Positions 23,044 to 35,318 of a DNA stretch of 64,000 bases are shown here, piece by piece. The stretch is from Papio anubis (taxonomy: Eukaryota; Chordata; Mammalia; Primates; Cercopithecidae). The stretch lies in assembly GCF_008728515.1 (NCBI RefSeq), contig NC_044991.1, forward strand, positions 44,968,968-45,032,967, written 5' to 3'. The position numbers and the translations under genes were made by a program. A model generated the notes under the pieces. The model saw only the letters and a list, made by a program, of their open reading frames with translations. It was not told the origin of the DNA and searched no databases. Each line of letters starts with the position of its first letter. The stretch's first letter is position 1.

Positions 23044-23904
23044 CACTTGCTTTTCTCCTTTTCTCTTCCTCCTTCACTCTCCTACCTCACCTCAATCTCT
23101 GTCAACAATACCATTGTTGTTACGATTATTAACATGTGCCTTCTTATATCTATGCTTATCTCTGTAGTTTGATCAGGGGTTGACTCTAAATAGTGTCAGT
23201 GACCAGCATTGACAGCATCAGGATTATAATATAAATAGTGCTCACTGCATACCCTAGAAGCAGAAGATCGGACATGTAGAGATCAGGGTTTGTCATAAAA
23301 CCTCTGCCTGTAAAAGGAGACTGTTTCAGTCATTGAGATCAAGTGGATTCTCCTTTCTATCAATTGCTCCAAATTAGCTATAAAGTAATTTGCTTCATGT
23401 TTGGACCATGACTTCCATTTATTGCTTTTTCACTGTCATAAGAGTATAACTATAAACTCCTGGCTCCTGGATGCTCAGTAATTTCCAGTAACAAGAAAGC
23501 TCAGAAGTCTTTCTTTTCTACACATCCAAATAAAACAAAACAATTTCCAAAATTAAAAAAAAAAAAACTGCTGTATATTGTTAATCACTTTTTTGGTCCC
23601 AAGAATAATATAATCACACAATCTCCTACTGTAGCCTTTTCTGTGTCCACTTTCTTTTCTGAAAATCATAAATATTTTTCTCATTACATCACACAAGCAG
23701 TTTCAGTCAAACCTCATTGCTGCTTGATGGAGTTTCCTGGAAGCCGTTAGGTAGACTCTCCTCTTGACAAATACATTAGTTATCAGAGCTCCAGTGGGCT
23801 GCTTCCAAGGTGATATGACTCAAGTAATGGACACCTGTGAGGTTTGCCCTTTGTCTACTGATTCATGAATAGAATTGGAGAATCTCAGATATGAAGGAAC
23901 TTCC
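23044..23904. other. Unassigned DNA
   Basis: AT-rich with a poly(A) run at 23557. No recognised element. Confidence 0.4.
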
Positions 23905-24466
23905 AAAGTCCACTTGTGTGACCTTGTTACAGGTGCTTTGTCCATAGTTTGTTGAATACTCCTCCCTTCAAGAGGTGGAGCTCAATTCCCCTGCCCTTGA
24001 CTGTGAGCCAAACACTGCAGACTCGCTTCCAACCAGTAAATTTATGGCAGAAGTGACAGTGTCCGATTTCTGAGACTAGGTCAGAAAGGCATTGTGGCTT
24101 CCTCCTTGGGCTCTCTGTTGAATCACTCCCTCTCAGTGAGACCAACTGCCATGTCATGAGAACACTCAAGCAGCTGTGTTTTAGAGAAGCCCACTTCGCA
24201 AAAAACTGCGACCTCCTCCCAACAGCTGCTTCTGAGGAACCAGGGCTTCCTGCCAACAGCCTCAGAGATCTGAGTGAGCCTTCAGATGACAGCAGTCCAT
24301 GGCAGCATCTTGACTGAAATCTCATTGGAGACCCTTTGAAAGAACCACCCAATGAAGCCACTGCAGAATTTCTGACCCACAGAAACTGTGAGATAATAAG
24401 TGTTTGCTGTCTTAAACCACCACATTTTGAGAGAATTTATTATGTAGCAGTAGATAACTAATAAGC
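23905..24466 (+). mobile_element. MaLR LTR (MLT1 type), solo
   Basis: Matches MLT1 LTRs in order: 'CCCTGCCCTTGACTGTGAGC', 'CACTCAAGCAGCTGTGTTTT', 'GAGCCTTCAGATGACAGCAG', 'AGAAACTGTGAGATAATAAG' (polyadenylation region), and the end 'CAGTAGATAACTAATAAGC'. The 144-codon frame on the opposite strand is a by-product. Confidence 0.85.
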
Positions 24467-25003
24467 CTTTTAAGCCCTTCCGCCTAATGAGCTGTGATGA
24501 CAAATCAAGGTGCTCTGTTGCCATCTTTAGGCAGCTTTTGGATTTTCGTTTTCATCAGTAGATCCTGATTCTCTTTTTGTGTACCCTCTAGGACAAACAT
24601 GATGCGTGTCCTCTTCAATGCAGTCTCTATTCAAGTTTACCTCACCTCCAGCCTTTCCTTCTCTATTTGTCCCCTCAGTCCCATCTCCGTTATTGCTCCC
24701 AGAGTTCTTTCTATATAACAACTGTGCAGCTGGCCCAGAGAACATAGCCATAGGTCCCAAACCAGGGGCAGGAGAGAAGACTTCCCCAAAGAAGAAAGGG
24801 CAAAAATGAGAACTTGACCTAGAGAGCCACACCAATCCCAAGATTAGAAGGACACTGTTCAACCCAACAGTGACATAAATATATGTAATTAGTTTACTGT
24901 ATGTCTAAGCTAAATGTTGAATCTTCTTATGTATGCTAAAATAAAACAAACATTGTATCTCTTACTGTTACTTCCATGCTCCCTACCTTTAATTTTTCAG
25001 CAG
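24467..25003. other. Unassigned DNA
   Basis: No element recognised. Overlapping open frames exist on both strands at 24527-24862 but without a start context, domain or splice sites that I trust. Confidence 0.4.
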
Positions 25004-25070
25004 GCAACACACACGCATACACACATGCATACACGCACACTCCCCCCCCACACACACACGCACACACACC
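25004..25070. repeat. (CA)n-rich imperfect microsatellite
   Basis: CACACA units interrupted by CGCA, TGCA and a run of C at 25042-25049. Confidence 0.9.
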
Positions 25071-25289
25071 CTCTGCTGGTGAATTTCCTGTAGCACAGAT
25101 GGGAGCTACCTAACTTGATGGGAAATGGCATCCCCTGATCTGACCTCAGAATATGCTTTCAGTGTTATTTCTAACTCGTCCTTTAAAAAAAATTGACAAA
25201 TAATTGTATATGTTCATGGAGTTCAACTAGTTTTTCTTTTCCTTCGTTCATTCTCAATATCTTAACTCTGGCCACCCCAAATCACTTGG

Positions 25290-25755
25290 TCTTCCAAAGA
25301 GTTATTTTTGCTTTTTCCCCCAATAACTTGCATATGCTCTTGCTGTGTTAAGCTCTGGGCCAATAAAAGTCTTTAAAACCCTGATCAAATGTGAATCTTC
25401 GAATCCTCTGGAAGTCCTCCCCCCAGGTAATTTGCTCCTTCCTTGTGCTCTGTTAGCACCATGCAGTTGACATTCCTTCTAATAATGACTGTGACACATC
25501 CTAGCCCCTTCTCGTAGGCCAGCACTTCTTAATCTTTTTTTCCGAACTCAGTTATTTGAGAGGAATAAATTACAGGTCTTTGAGCTCCAGTGACACACAC
25601 AGGGGTTATAGAGGTTTGAAATATCTTCCCAGGCACTGGAAAATTCCATTGCTTCTAAGAATCATAACACCAGTCAAGGGCAGAAGCCACGTCATATTGA
25701 ACTTAATAGGCTCCCAATAATTATTGGATGGATGAATTAGGTGCCAAATGGAGTT
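25290..25755 (+). mobile_element. L2 3' end, split or rearranged
   Basis: L2-like parts include 'AAATGTGAATCTTCGAATCC' with 'GAAGTCCTCCCCCCAG' (25390-25425), and a tail 'AGGGCAGAAGCCACGTCATA' then 'AATAATTATTGGATGGATGA' (25676-25735). The middle (25515-25650) starts 'CAGCACTTCTTAATCTTTTT' and may be a MER5-like hAT insert. Confidence 0.5.
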
Positions 25756-25759
25756 TCTT

Positions 25760-26865
25760 TATTGATTATTTAGCAGAAACTTTAAAAGAAGTTGACTCTT
25801 CTTCTAGAAAAATGAAATATAACAGAATATATCCTCATGTTCATAAAAAACAAACAATATTGGTTGGAAATGTTGGATAATGAGGAGCATCCAAGAACTA
25901 GATGATTTTGAGGCAGTTTAAAGGGATCACAGAGGAAAGTCTCCACAAATAGCCTTGTAAAAAGGACAATTAGGATGTGAACATGTTTGCAACACCCATC
26001 CTGCGACCTCCTACCTCCAGATCATGAGTTGCTGACAAAGCCCAGCCTACAAATCGCTGATTTAACGCAAAGCAAATGCTTGTCCCCGGAATGAAACAGC
26101 TGAAAAGAATTAATTTTCTCTCTGCTTTTAGAGAAAAAATAAGCCAATATATTTTTACCTGCTGAAGTACAATTACATGTGCTTTCCAGGCCTCTACAGA
26201 AGTGCTTTATTGAGGCTGCCGTATATAGTATGGTTAATAAATGGATAAACAAAGGCATATCAAATCAAGTCTTCTGGTGAAAAAATGAGTTCTTTACCAT
26301 TTTAAGCTTGTAATTAGATACAGGTAATTAGAATATATGCAAATATATAGCATAAACAGCCAATCTTAGTATATGAGTTAATTTCCTATTTTGCACCTTG
26401 TACCAAAACGTGTTGTTGGGAGCCTGGTAAACCCTGTGAAGTTCAGGGGTGTCTGCCAGGGAGTGGTCAGTAGGAAGCAGTGAATATGGAGATCAATGAG
26501 AAACACATTCCATATATTTAAGAAAAATCTTAAACAATTCAGGGTAGGAGGCATATGGGCTCTTAGAGGTAAAAAAAAAGGCTGTGTATTTAGCCAGTGG
26601 CGTTTGTGCCAAGCTTGTGTTGGAATTCTTCATCCTAAACAGATCTGAGGCCCACAGTTCATCCAGAGCCTGATTATGTGATGAGCACACATGGGAATTG
26701 TTACCTTGCCATTAAGTTAGCCCCACCTTACCCGGAGAATAACTTCAGGTTCTTTCCTATCGACAGATGTGTTCATAATGCTGATAATTAACTTTCGTAC
26801 ATGATACTGCTTCCATTTGTGCAGCTACCCTTTTATCCAGTTTTGTTTTCATCTTTTACTATGAA
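25760..26865. other. Unassigned DNA
   Basis: About 1.1 kb with no recognised repeat, exon or RNA. Confidence 0.4.
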
Positions 26866-27190
26866 ATGTTTCATATATTTTTAAAAGAAGGACATAATAA
26901 ATTTGTAAGTTATAAAGGACAATAATAAAATGAACACCTGTGGACCTGCCACCCAGCCTAAGAAATTGCCCATTACCCATATGTTTGAAGCCCCATGTGG
27001 GCCTCTCTGATCTTACTACTGTGCTTTCTCCCCATCCTTTACTTTGTGTTTACCCCCTGCTTTTCCTGAAAGCTTTTTTCACACTTTTGTATATCTCTAA
27101 ATAATACATTGTTTAGTTTTCCTTGATTTTAAACTTTATATAAATGGTATATCATCATATGATTTATTTTATGAAAATTTTTGCATGTTC
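26866..27190 (-). mobile_element. Old L1M 3' region, degraded
   Basis: Reverse L1M 3' UTR style: 'AAATGAACACCTGTGGACCT', 'GCCACCCAGCCTAAGAAATT', 'ACTTTATATAAATGGTATAT'. Confidence 0.55.
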
Positions 27191-30100
27191 TCATATAATT
27201 ACCTGAAAGGATAAGGAGTTATCTTATCATTGTAGACATAGCTCTATCAAATCAAACTGTTTTACTGTGGCCAATTAGAACTTAAATGCAGTGTTTTTCT
27301 CCCTCTTTTCAGAATAGGCAAAGTTCTTTATCGAGTGCTTTGTTTTGTTGCTGTTACCAAAGTATGCTGTGGTTTCAAAATAAAAAATGTTAAATTGAAT
27401 TGGTGCTTCCTGGAACATTAAAAAGATAAAAGGTTATTTTACTGTAAGTTAAAATTCCAAACCGCCTTTTGGTTTTACTGGTATTAAAAATTTGGCGAGC
27501 ACATATAAACACACATACTTCAAAGGAGCTTCATTCTTAGGGCACCAGCAATATCACTTATTTCCATTACATGGCACACGCCACAGTGAGCACTTATGAC
27601 TAGGCGTTTCTGCTGGGCTCACATGATCATAAAAATAACTGTCAAAGAGAAGGCAAATTAGCTTTTAGACTGGTAGTGGGAAAAGAGGTACTTATAGATG
27701 TTTGTCTGATGTGAATAACTTTATCTTAAAAATGGTTTTAAAACTTTGTTCTACGTGACAGTCCATTGTCATGGTTGGAAGCTCATTTCTTTAGTGCCTC
27801 AGCAATGTTTTGGAATTGTTACATCTTCACTGTAGTGAAGATATCTCTTAAGAGATAAGCCACATTTTAGTTCTTATTTAAGGATCAGGTGGAAAGAAAA
27901 ACATTAAGTAACTTAGATGCAAGGTGAATAAGGTAGACATGATATTTAAACTTTTCAACGATGAAGAGTAGCATTAATCTGATGAAGTAGTGCTCTGAGA
28001 TTAATATTTTCAGAATTAGTTTTGGTTTTATAATACAAAGATGTTGATTGCAAGTATCTATAATCTGCCACTTTGTTTATACCAGAACTTTCTTTCCTTT
28101 AAATCATGAATGTATCTCTATACATTGTATCACTAATATACTCTGAATAATGGAAATAGATTTTCATCTGTAATTTTCTTTTCCATCATGAGAAGTATAG
28201 TTCTAGCGATTATCTTGCCAAGAATTGTTATTTTTTGGCTCAGAAAGTTTTCCATCTGAAATATAGAATACAAACATTTATGAATAGAATTCTAGTGACT
28301 ATGTAATTCTTATTACACTCAGGAAATTTTATAGTCAGTTTCATCTGCTCCAAGGGTAATAGAGTTTACCATGAAATAAATCCTAAAAAAGTATTTGTTG
28401 AATGAATAAAATTGTGTTTTAATAAAACTTGTTTTACTGAATGGTTTTGTGTTCACCAGAGAACTTCCAAGTCCCAACCAAGTGGCCCTCTGTTTCCAGC
28501 AGCTTCTAATACAATAAAAGGATAAAACAGGAAGATAATTGAAGTGTCCTCCAGGGCTTGTGTTACTATTTGACCCACATCGTCCTCTTTTCAGTCAGCA
28601 TCCTTCATTATTTAGTCTCGAACAAATCTGAACAAGCCTTGGAAAGAGGGAATGATTATTTTCTTGGCTTAGTGTAACCAGGATTCTATAGAACTCAATC
28701 CCCATTGCTCCCAAGACAGTTAAGTGGTGAAAGTTTTTCAGGGAAGCATGCCAAGTCAAAGTTTCTTCACGGCCATAATGGGACATGCATTATATGAGTC
28801 TTAAGGATTCTATGTCAAGACAGTAAAGCGTCTTTGCATTTTTTTTTTTTTTTCCTAAAGATAAATCTCCTACTGGTTATAAAGACCCTAACAACCAGGG
28901 GCAAAAATCTACAGCTATAAGAGGAGGCTGTGTTATTTACAGTGCCTCATTCTTCCCACTTAAAAAATGAATTTCTCTTTATTCAATAAGGAGTAACTTA
29001 AATACTGTGCAGAATGGCGTAGGGCGTGCCATTTGACCTAAGGCTCAGGAGTGACAGCTTACTTGGCAACTGCCCAGCCCAAGACAGTTCTGATTTTAGA
29101 GTTCTGTTTTCCTTGCAAGCCAGTCTGGGATGTGAAGCCAAGCACAGAGGTTTTAAGTGGGTGTGGGAGCCAGTGCAGCTGGGGGTTGTTAACAACAATT
29201 GGAGGACAATATATGTATATATATCTTTAAAGAGGAGGAGAGTGGCTGATGACTTCTTTCTGGTCAGAAAAATGAATCCATTTGGATAGATAAAACTTAC
29301 TTGCAACCTGGTAAGGAAACTGTTTTGTCTGACTTAATTTAAACAGGGTGATATGTGGATGATTTTGAAAGAGAAGTATCCTAGGGGAAACATCATGAGA
29401 TAAGTAGCTTATAGCTCTTTTAACCCATAAAGCTGGTGATTTAAATGCCACTAGGAGGCAAAGCCTTGCATTGGGGATTAAGGGCTGCTTTATATAGCAG
29501 AGCTCCACCAAGACTGAAGTCGTACCACTGTTGGGCATATACATTTACTTGTTCCAAATTCTTAAATACAACTTTCTGGAAAGCCTAGCTTCTAAAATTA
29601 AGTACAAATACATCGTGAAGGTTCTTATAATGCAATTAATCCATCATTGATGAAGTGCACACGTACAGCTCATCTCTGTCTAAGCCATTCTCCAATGTTG
29701 AAACAGGATCAATAGTGTGTACCTTTTCTCACATTGCATTTGTATGACATGATATGTTAAGAAGCCACTTGTTGGAGAATTCTGCCAAATCTGTGTCCAT
29801 GTTTCACATGTTGAACCTACTCAGGAACTTATTTTAGTGTGTTGTTAATGTTTTCTGATGAGAATCTTTTCATGGTCTGGACATTTCTAGAAGTCCCACA
29901 AATCCCTGGGCTTTGGCCTTCTAAAGAACCTAAGCATTTTTCAATCAGCAGTTGAGGTTATAAACAGTTACTAGTCACTACCAAAGGAAAATGGTAATTA
30001 CTGAAAGGCTAGAAGCTTCTCTAGATGGAAATAAGCTTGAGCTTGACCACACCAAGACTGTTATAGCCAGTGCTTTCACAGGCTCAGATGTGTCACTTCA

Positions 30101-30328
30101 GGCCACTCATTTACCCTGCATGTTGCCTGAGTTCATGGTCTCCCTCATGTAATAATTATACCTTGAAAAATTCCAGGGCTATGAAGTAGCGTTTCCCAGG
30201 TTTGCTGTATTATTAGAATTATCTTTTAATACTCTTACCATAAACTTCAATTTTCAGTATATGGAAGAATTTCAGATTAAGTACTCAAAATCAGGAGATA
30301 CATTATAGACTCCCAGATATCACTGATG
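27191..30328. other. About 3 kb of unassigned DNA
   Basis: The longest stretch with almost no repeats. An L2-like tail 'GTATTTGTTGAATGAATAAA' lies at 28391-28410 and a poly(T) run at 28839-28853. I see no convincing splice-bounded exon. Low repeat density can mark conserved non-coding DNA, but I cannot test that here. Confidence 0.4.
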
Positions 30329-30343
30329 GTAAATGCTACTCTT

Positions 30344-30622
30344 TTTTTTCCTCGCTCTGTCACCAAGGCTGGAGTGCAGTGGCATGATCTTGGCTCACTG
30401 CAAGCTCCGCCTCCCGGGTTCACGACCTTCTCCTGCCTCAGCCCCCCTGAATAGCTGGAACTACAGGCGCCTGCCACCATGCCCAGCTAATTTTTTGTAT
30501 TTTTAGTAGAGATGGGGTTTCACTGTGTTAGCCAGGATGGTCTCGATCTCCTGACCTTGTGATCCACTCGCCTCGGCCTCCCAAAGTGCTGGGATTACAG
30601 GCATGAGCCACCGTGCCTGGCC
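30344..30622 (-). mobile_element. Alu (Y/S-like)
   Basis: Both arms in reverse, from TTTTTTCCTCGCTCTGTCAC to GAGCCACCGTGCCTGGCC, with a small deletion next to the T tail. A 15-bp target duplication, GTAAATGCTACTCTT (30329-30343) and GTAAATGCCACTCTT (30624-30638), has one mismatch. Confidence 0.96.
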
Positions 30623-30699
30623 AGTAAATGCCACTCTTTTACTGAAATTGTAAAATTTTATGTGTAACCATATTTGAGCAAACTTTGTACTACTCTTTG

Positions 30700-30851
30700 C
30701 TGAGTTTTAATTATAATTTATATTTAATTAATTTATATATTATATAATATATATAATTTATTTATATGTAAATTAAATATAATTTAATTATGAATTAGGA
30801 CTTAACTAACAATACATTTTGTGTATTTGTGAGTAAACTTTACTCACAAAT
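30700..30851. repeat. AT-rich tract plus a 27-bp near-palindrome
   Basis: 30705-30795 is almost pure A/T with mirrored ATTTAATT blocks. Just after it, ATTTGTGAGTAAA (30825-30837), one base, and its exact reverse complement (30839-30851) form a 27-bp palindrome. Confidence 0.85.
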
Positions 30852-31345
30852 GTCTCTATTTATTTTTAAAAAACTTATAATGATTTTGACCTTTTAAAAT
30901 TTCTGATGGAAAAGCAGCTTGAGGAAGTTGTCAGGTACAGTGTGTGTTTTGTTCTATTTGTTTTGATTGCTCTTCAAACATAGCAGGTTTTGCCTTAAGT
31001 ATATGTGTTCAGTGTAAATTTTAAGTAGGGGCTTCTTCATGCCCCATCCTAAGATTTGGTTATGTTTTAAATAATCATGAGACAAGAAACAAATTGGAAG
31101 CTTTAGACTAGTTTCACATCATGATAATATATTCTAAGGAAGGACAATTAAAATATATGGTAAGATCAGAATATCATCATCTAAACAGGTAAGAAGTTCT
31201 TCATAGATATCGTAGATTAACCATGTAATCAAGATTTTTAGAGGCATTAAAAAATAGGAAATATATGAAAACAGGATAAATTCAGAAGTTTCAGAAGGTG
31301 GTGAAAAATAGATTGCCCTTCACTCAAGTTCCTTACTCAACTAGT
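30852..31345. other. Unassigned AT-rich DNA
   Basis: No element or exon recognised. Confidence 0.4.
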
Positions 31346-31530
31346 TCCCTCTACAGGAGCAACCATTGCTGCCAGTTCCTAAGATACTTTTCCAGAGAGA
31401 CCCTGTGTACTTACAAGCGTGTTCATACATGATCCTCTTTTATTTTATTTCACAAAAATGGCAGCACCATCTCTATACATTATTCTCCACCATGCCTTTT
31501 TTTTTAGCCAAACTATCTTGTAGATTGGTG
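31346..31530 (-). mobile_element. Old L1M, part 1 (3' side)
   Basis: Reverse L1M: 'GTGTTCATACATGATCCTCT', 'TTTCACAAAAATGGCAGCAC', 'CTATCTTGTAGATTGG'. It continues at 31806 after an inserted hAT element. Confidence 0.72.
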
Positions 31531-31805
31531 TTTTTTTCAAACTGTAGCATGTCACGTTAATGAGCTCTAAATCAATTTAGTGAGTCAGAAGCAGAATTTT
31601 TAAAAAGCAATAAGTAGACTATAAAGAACACAGTAGAAGAGAGCAATACATTGCAAGTAGAAGAGCAATTATTACTTTGTGAAATTTTAGTTATAAATAG
31701 ATGTGTGTAGTAAATGACAATGTGTGAGTTTTTTTTTGTTGTTGTTGTTTGTTTTGATTTGGTTTTGGATTTTACTGTGGTTTGTGATCAAAAAGGTTGA
31801 AAAAC
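31531..31805. mobile_element. hAT-Charlie-like MITE inserted in the L1M
   Basis: The ends are inverted: GTGTTTTTTTCAAACTGTAG at the left and, read inward from the right, CTGTTTTTCAACCTTTTTGA. The body 'AATCAATTTAGTGAGTCAGA' fits MER5/MER33/MER58-type elements, but I cannot fix the name. It interrupts L1M sequence that is continuous on both sides. Confidence 0.6.
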
Positions 31806-32062
31806 AGTGTAGTTGGTTCCATATCATCCATGTAGAGCTTCCTCATTTGTTTTTAATTGTTACATAGTGTTTCATTGTATACAGTACCATAGTTATACAT
31901 ATGTCCAATAGGCAATTAATTGGTTTCCAGTTTCTTGCTAATTAAAGCTACTTTGATGAAGATTCTTATAAATATGTTATCATATATGTATAAGGGCATA
32001 TCTGTGGAATAAATATCTAGAAATAGACTTGCTAGGTCAAAGGGTGTGTAATTTTGATAAAT
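31806..32062 (-). mobile_element. Old L1M, part 2
   Basis: Continues with 'TTGGTTCCATATCATCCATG', 'TAGAGCTTCCTCATTTGTTT', 'GGAATAAATATCTAGAAATA' and 'CTTGCTAGGTCAAAGGGTGT', all in L1 ORF2/3' order. Confidence 0.82.
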
Positions 32063-32997
32063 AAAGTCAATCCTCAGTTATTCCTGGATTCTGTATTTGT
32101 TAATTTGCCTACTTGCTAACATTTATTTGCAATACACGAATCAGCATTTCAGCACTCTCATAGTCACTTGTGGACATGCGTGAAGTGGTAAACATTTTGA
32201 GTCACCTGATGTCCACATTCCCAGCTGAAGTGAACAAGACAATGTTCTGCCTTCCTGTTTCAGATCTTGTACTACAAATGTGTCCATTTTGTGGTCTATT
32301 TTGTGCCATGTTTTCCACATTTTTGCACTTTTTAATGATGATTTTGCCATTTAAAATTGTACCAAGCATAGTGCTGAAGTGCTGTCTGGTGTTTCAAAGT
32401 GCGAGAAGGTGGTAGTGTCTTGTGAGGGAAAACGTACATTTTGGATAAGCTTCATTTAGGCAGAAATTATAGTGCTATTAGTGGCGAATTCATTGTTAAT
32501 GAATCAACAATACGATACACCCAAATAAAAGAAGAGGAAACTCACTGATCTGTATGTGATGCTGCTGCAGAAGGTGCTAAAGTAACATCTATATATGCAG
32601 CAATGGAAAAGATGGAAAAGCAGCTAAATTAGTGGATTCATGGAATGATGACCAATAAAAAAAGCATAGAGGATAGCATTGTTGCGTAATTTGAAAGCCA
32701 AAGAAATTTATGGGCGTGTTACCCAGCATCAGGAAAACGTTAAACTCTTCTTGGCTAGTGTTTATGCATATAATTATTTGCAAATAAATAAATAAATATT
32801 TTTAAAAGATTAAACAGAAACACATATAAAATAAGGTTATTTGTTGATACGCTGTTAAAAATGTTTTGACCAGAGATTTGCAGGAACCTAGCCCTGTGTT
32901 TTTCCTACCTGTAGTGGCTCATTTGTTTGCTAATTCAGTGTTCATCAACATTATAGAACATAATTACCACAGATTAAGAGAATGTTCTTCCAGACGG
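32063..32997 (+). mobile_element. Tigger-family DNA transposon inserted in the L1M
   Basis: Starts with 'AGTCAATCCTCAGTTATTCC' after the L1M part at 31806 and ends before L1M resumes near 32998. Blocks recalled from a Tigger family include 'AGCATTTCAGCACTCTCATA', 'TACAAATGTGTCCATTTTGT', 'AAGCATAGTGCTGAAGTGCT', 'GTTAATGAATCAACAATACG' and 'AACAGAAACACATATAAAAT'. The reading near 32365-32500 is the remains of a pogo-like helix-turn-helix domain. At about 0.93 kb it is shorter than a complete element, so much of the transposase is missing. Confidence 0.65.
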
Positions 32998-33372
32998 CCA
33001 TGCTCCCACAATTGCTGTATGAATCTGCTCTTTTCTCCACTCCCAGCTAACACAATGTTGTTTCAAACTTTTTGATATCTGAAACCTGGTAGTCTGATAA
33101 TAGTCTGAAACCTGAATAACGGTATCTTGTGATTTTAATTTGCATTTCTTTTAGTATGAGTAATGTAGACTATCTTTTCATATGTTTTAGAGCCATTCAT
33201 ATTCCCTTTTGTTCATATCCTTTTTGCATTTTCTTTGGATATGTGTCTCATTGATTTGTAGGGGATCTTTATATATTAAGAAAATTAGCCTTTTATGCTA
33301 TGAATTACAAATATTTCCCCAAATTTGTCATTCATCTCTTGACTTGAATGGCAAAAACAAACACTATAAACA
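32998..33372 (-). mobile_element. Old L1M, part 3 (ORF2)
   Basis: Resumes the same L1M: 'CACTCCCAGCTAACACAATG', 'TGATTTTAATTTGCATTTCT', 'TCATTGATTTGTAGGGGATC', 'TTTATATATTAAGAAAATTA'. Confidence 0.82.
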
Positions 33373-33640
33373 GGCCAGGCATGGTGACCCATTCCTGTAA
33401 TCCCAGCACTTTGAAAAGCTGAGGTGGGCGGATCACCTGAGGTCAAGAGTTCAAAACCAGCCTGGCTGACATGGTGAAACCCCGTCTCTACTGAAAATAC
33501 AAAAATTAGCTGGGCATGAGAATCGAGAATCACTTGAACCTGGGAGGTGGAGGCTGTAGTGAGCTCAGATTGTGCCACTGCACTCCAGCCTAGGTGACAG
33601 AGTAAAACTCTGTCTTAAAAAAAAAAAAAAAAGAAAGAAA
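33373..33640 (+). mobile_element. Alu with internal deletion
   Basis: Starts GGCCAGGCATGGTGACCC and ends in a poly(A) with GAAAGAAA. About 45 bases around the second-arm start ('GGGCATGAGAATCGAG') are missing. CACTATAAA at 33362-33370 and 33642-33650 is the target duplication. Confidence 0.95.
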
Positions 33641-33650
33641 GCACTATAAA

Positions 33651-33755
33651 TATTTTTTAACTAGTCAAATATATTGATCTTGGCCATCTTTTATGGTCTC
33701 TGGGTTTCGTTATGGTTTAAAAGCTTTCCTTAAGAGAGATTTAAAATGTTTTAAG
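33651..33755 (-). mobile_element. Old L1M, part 4 (ORF2)
   Basis: Same L1M copy after the Alu: 'CTAGTCAAATATATTGATCT' and 'TTATGGTCTCTGGGTTTCGT'. Confidence 0.7.
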
Positions 33756-33914
33756 AGTTGTGTTTGGTGTTTGTGTTTGATGTTTCGTGTCTTTTGGTGT
33801 TTGTAAGGAATTTAGTCTTCTTAATGTGTAACAAGTATAAATCCTTATACTTGCTACACACTTATAAATACTTATACTGAGTAGATTTTAGAGTAATATA
33901 ACAATGAAATACCA

Positions 33915-34088
33915 CAGGCTTTGTGATTCCAGAGTCCAGCTTGAAATCCAGTCTGTGCGCCTAGTAAAATGACTTAAGCCACACTGCTTCCCTTCTCTGA
34001 GCCTCAGGTTCCCCATCTCTGCTTTGCTGAGTTCTGCTATGAAAGAGAATGCCTGGCACATCATAGATTCTCAGTGTTAGCTCCTCCT
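33915..34088 (+). mobile_element. MIR SINE, nearly full length
   Basis: MIR order: 'GTGATTCCAGAGTCCAGCTT', 'GACTTAAGCCACACTGCTTC', 'CTCTGAGCCTCAGGTTCCCC', 'GAATGCCTGGCACATCATAG'. Confidence 0.87.
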
Positions 34089-35318
34089 TGTCCTACTTCC
34101 CTGAAGTCTTCCACTAAGAAATAATTTGTTACATTAACTTGCATTATGCATGTACTACAAGTAATGAAATAATTTCTCTTTAAAAGTGTTTTGTAATTTA
34201 AATCCTAGACAATTTCTTCTGATATTTTAAAGCTAGCATGAATTAATGACTGATAACTGGTTTGAATTGTCATTATTAAAAAATGTGTCAGTACAATGCT
34301 TTGCCTTTTACTGGCGGATGGGATAAATGTTTGTGAAAACAGTGAAGAATGAATTTTTAGACATGGAGTTATTTACTTTAAAAACTCCTAAACACTATAT
34401 CTAGAAATCTTATTGAAAACTATTCGTATAAAAATAATTATTGAATGAAGGTAATCAGTGTACCCTAATTTATCCTCTTTTGTAAGTCTAAATTTTTATG
34501 TTTATTCCATTTTTTGAAAGCAGACTACATTTATAGGGAGAATAATACATTTAAAAATCATTAAAATGATCTTTAAAAAATAAAGGGTAATGTCTTTATC
34601 CTTTGCTGTCATGGTCATATTGGGTATATTTTTATAATTTTTCTTGGCTAATTCCTGAGGAGTTGCGCCCTTAATATTTGGGGCATGAGGAAAAGGTGCA
34701 GTTTTAGAAATGCTTTAGCTTTGTATTTGAATAAAATTTATTGTCACCACTCTAGGAAACTTCGGTAAGACTTGAGTGCCTTTCCTCTGTTAGGCAAGTT
34801 AGACTATCCCAGACCTTGCTCTGGATGTCAAGATTTTTGAAGTTCAAAGCAGATGTGTGTGGATGAAAAAACATCTGGTGAAGAGAACTTGCTTCGTTGC
34901 ATGACACTTTTCCTGCACTCTTCAGTGGAGCGTCTGTTGAGCAGGTTGGCAGGTTTGATAACTAATTAATGATGAGGAATGAGCCATGTAGCTGAGGAAC
35001 TCCATTTTGCCCCTTACTGTCTCTTTCTTCCCCATATGTCTGGCAAAGCCTTCAGAGGCTAGGATCATGGATCACACAGTTGGGTCTCAACTCAAACACT
35101 TCTCTCCAGGCTTAACTAGCTTAGAGATATAAACAGATGGATGGCCTGGGGGACAGGGTTTAGTGTTGAGCAATGCCGTTTTATTATCAGGGACTTTTGA
35201 AATTTTTATTGGAGTGCATTACAACTTTAAAAATGCCTTTGAAAACTCCGAATTTTGATGCTATGTACTTGAATGTGACAGAGCTTTGTGAGCATCCCTG
35301 GATGTTTGTAGTTTTCTT
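34089..35318. other. Unassigned DNA
   Basis: 1.2 kb with no recognised element. No exon with matching splice sites noticed. Confidence 0.4.

Noticed and set aside
23927..24361. 144-codon minus-strand frame
   Set aside because: Lies within an MLT1 LTR on the opposite strand; no domain.
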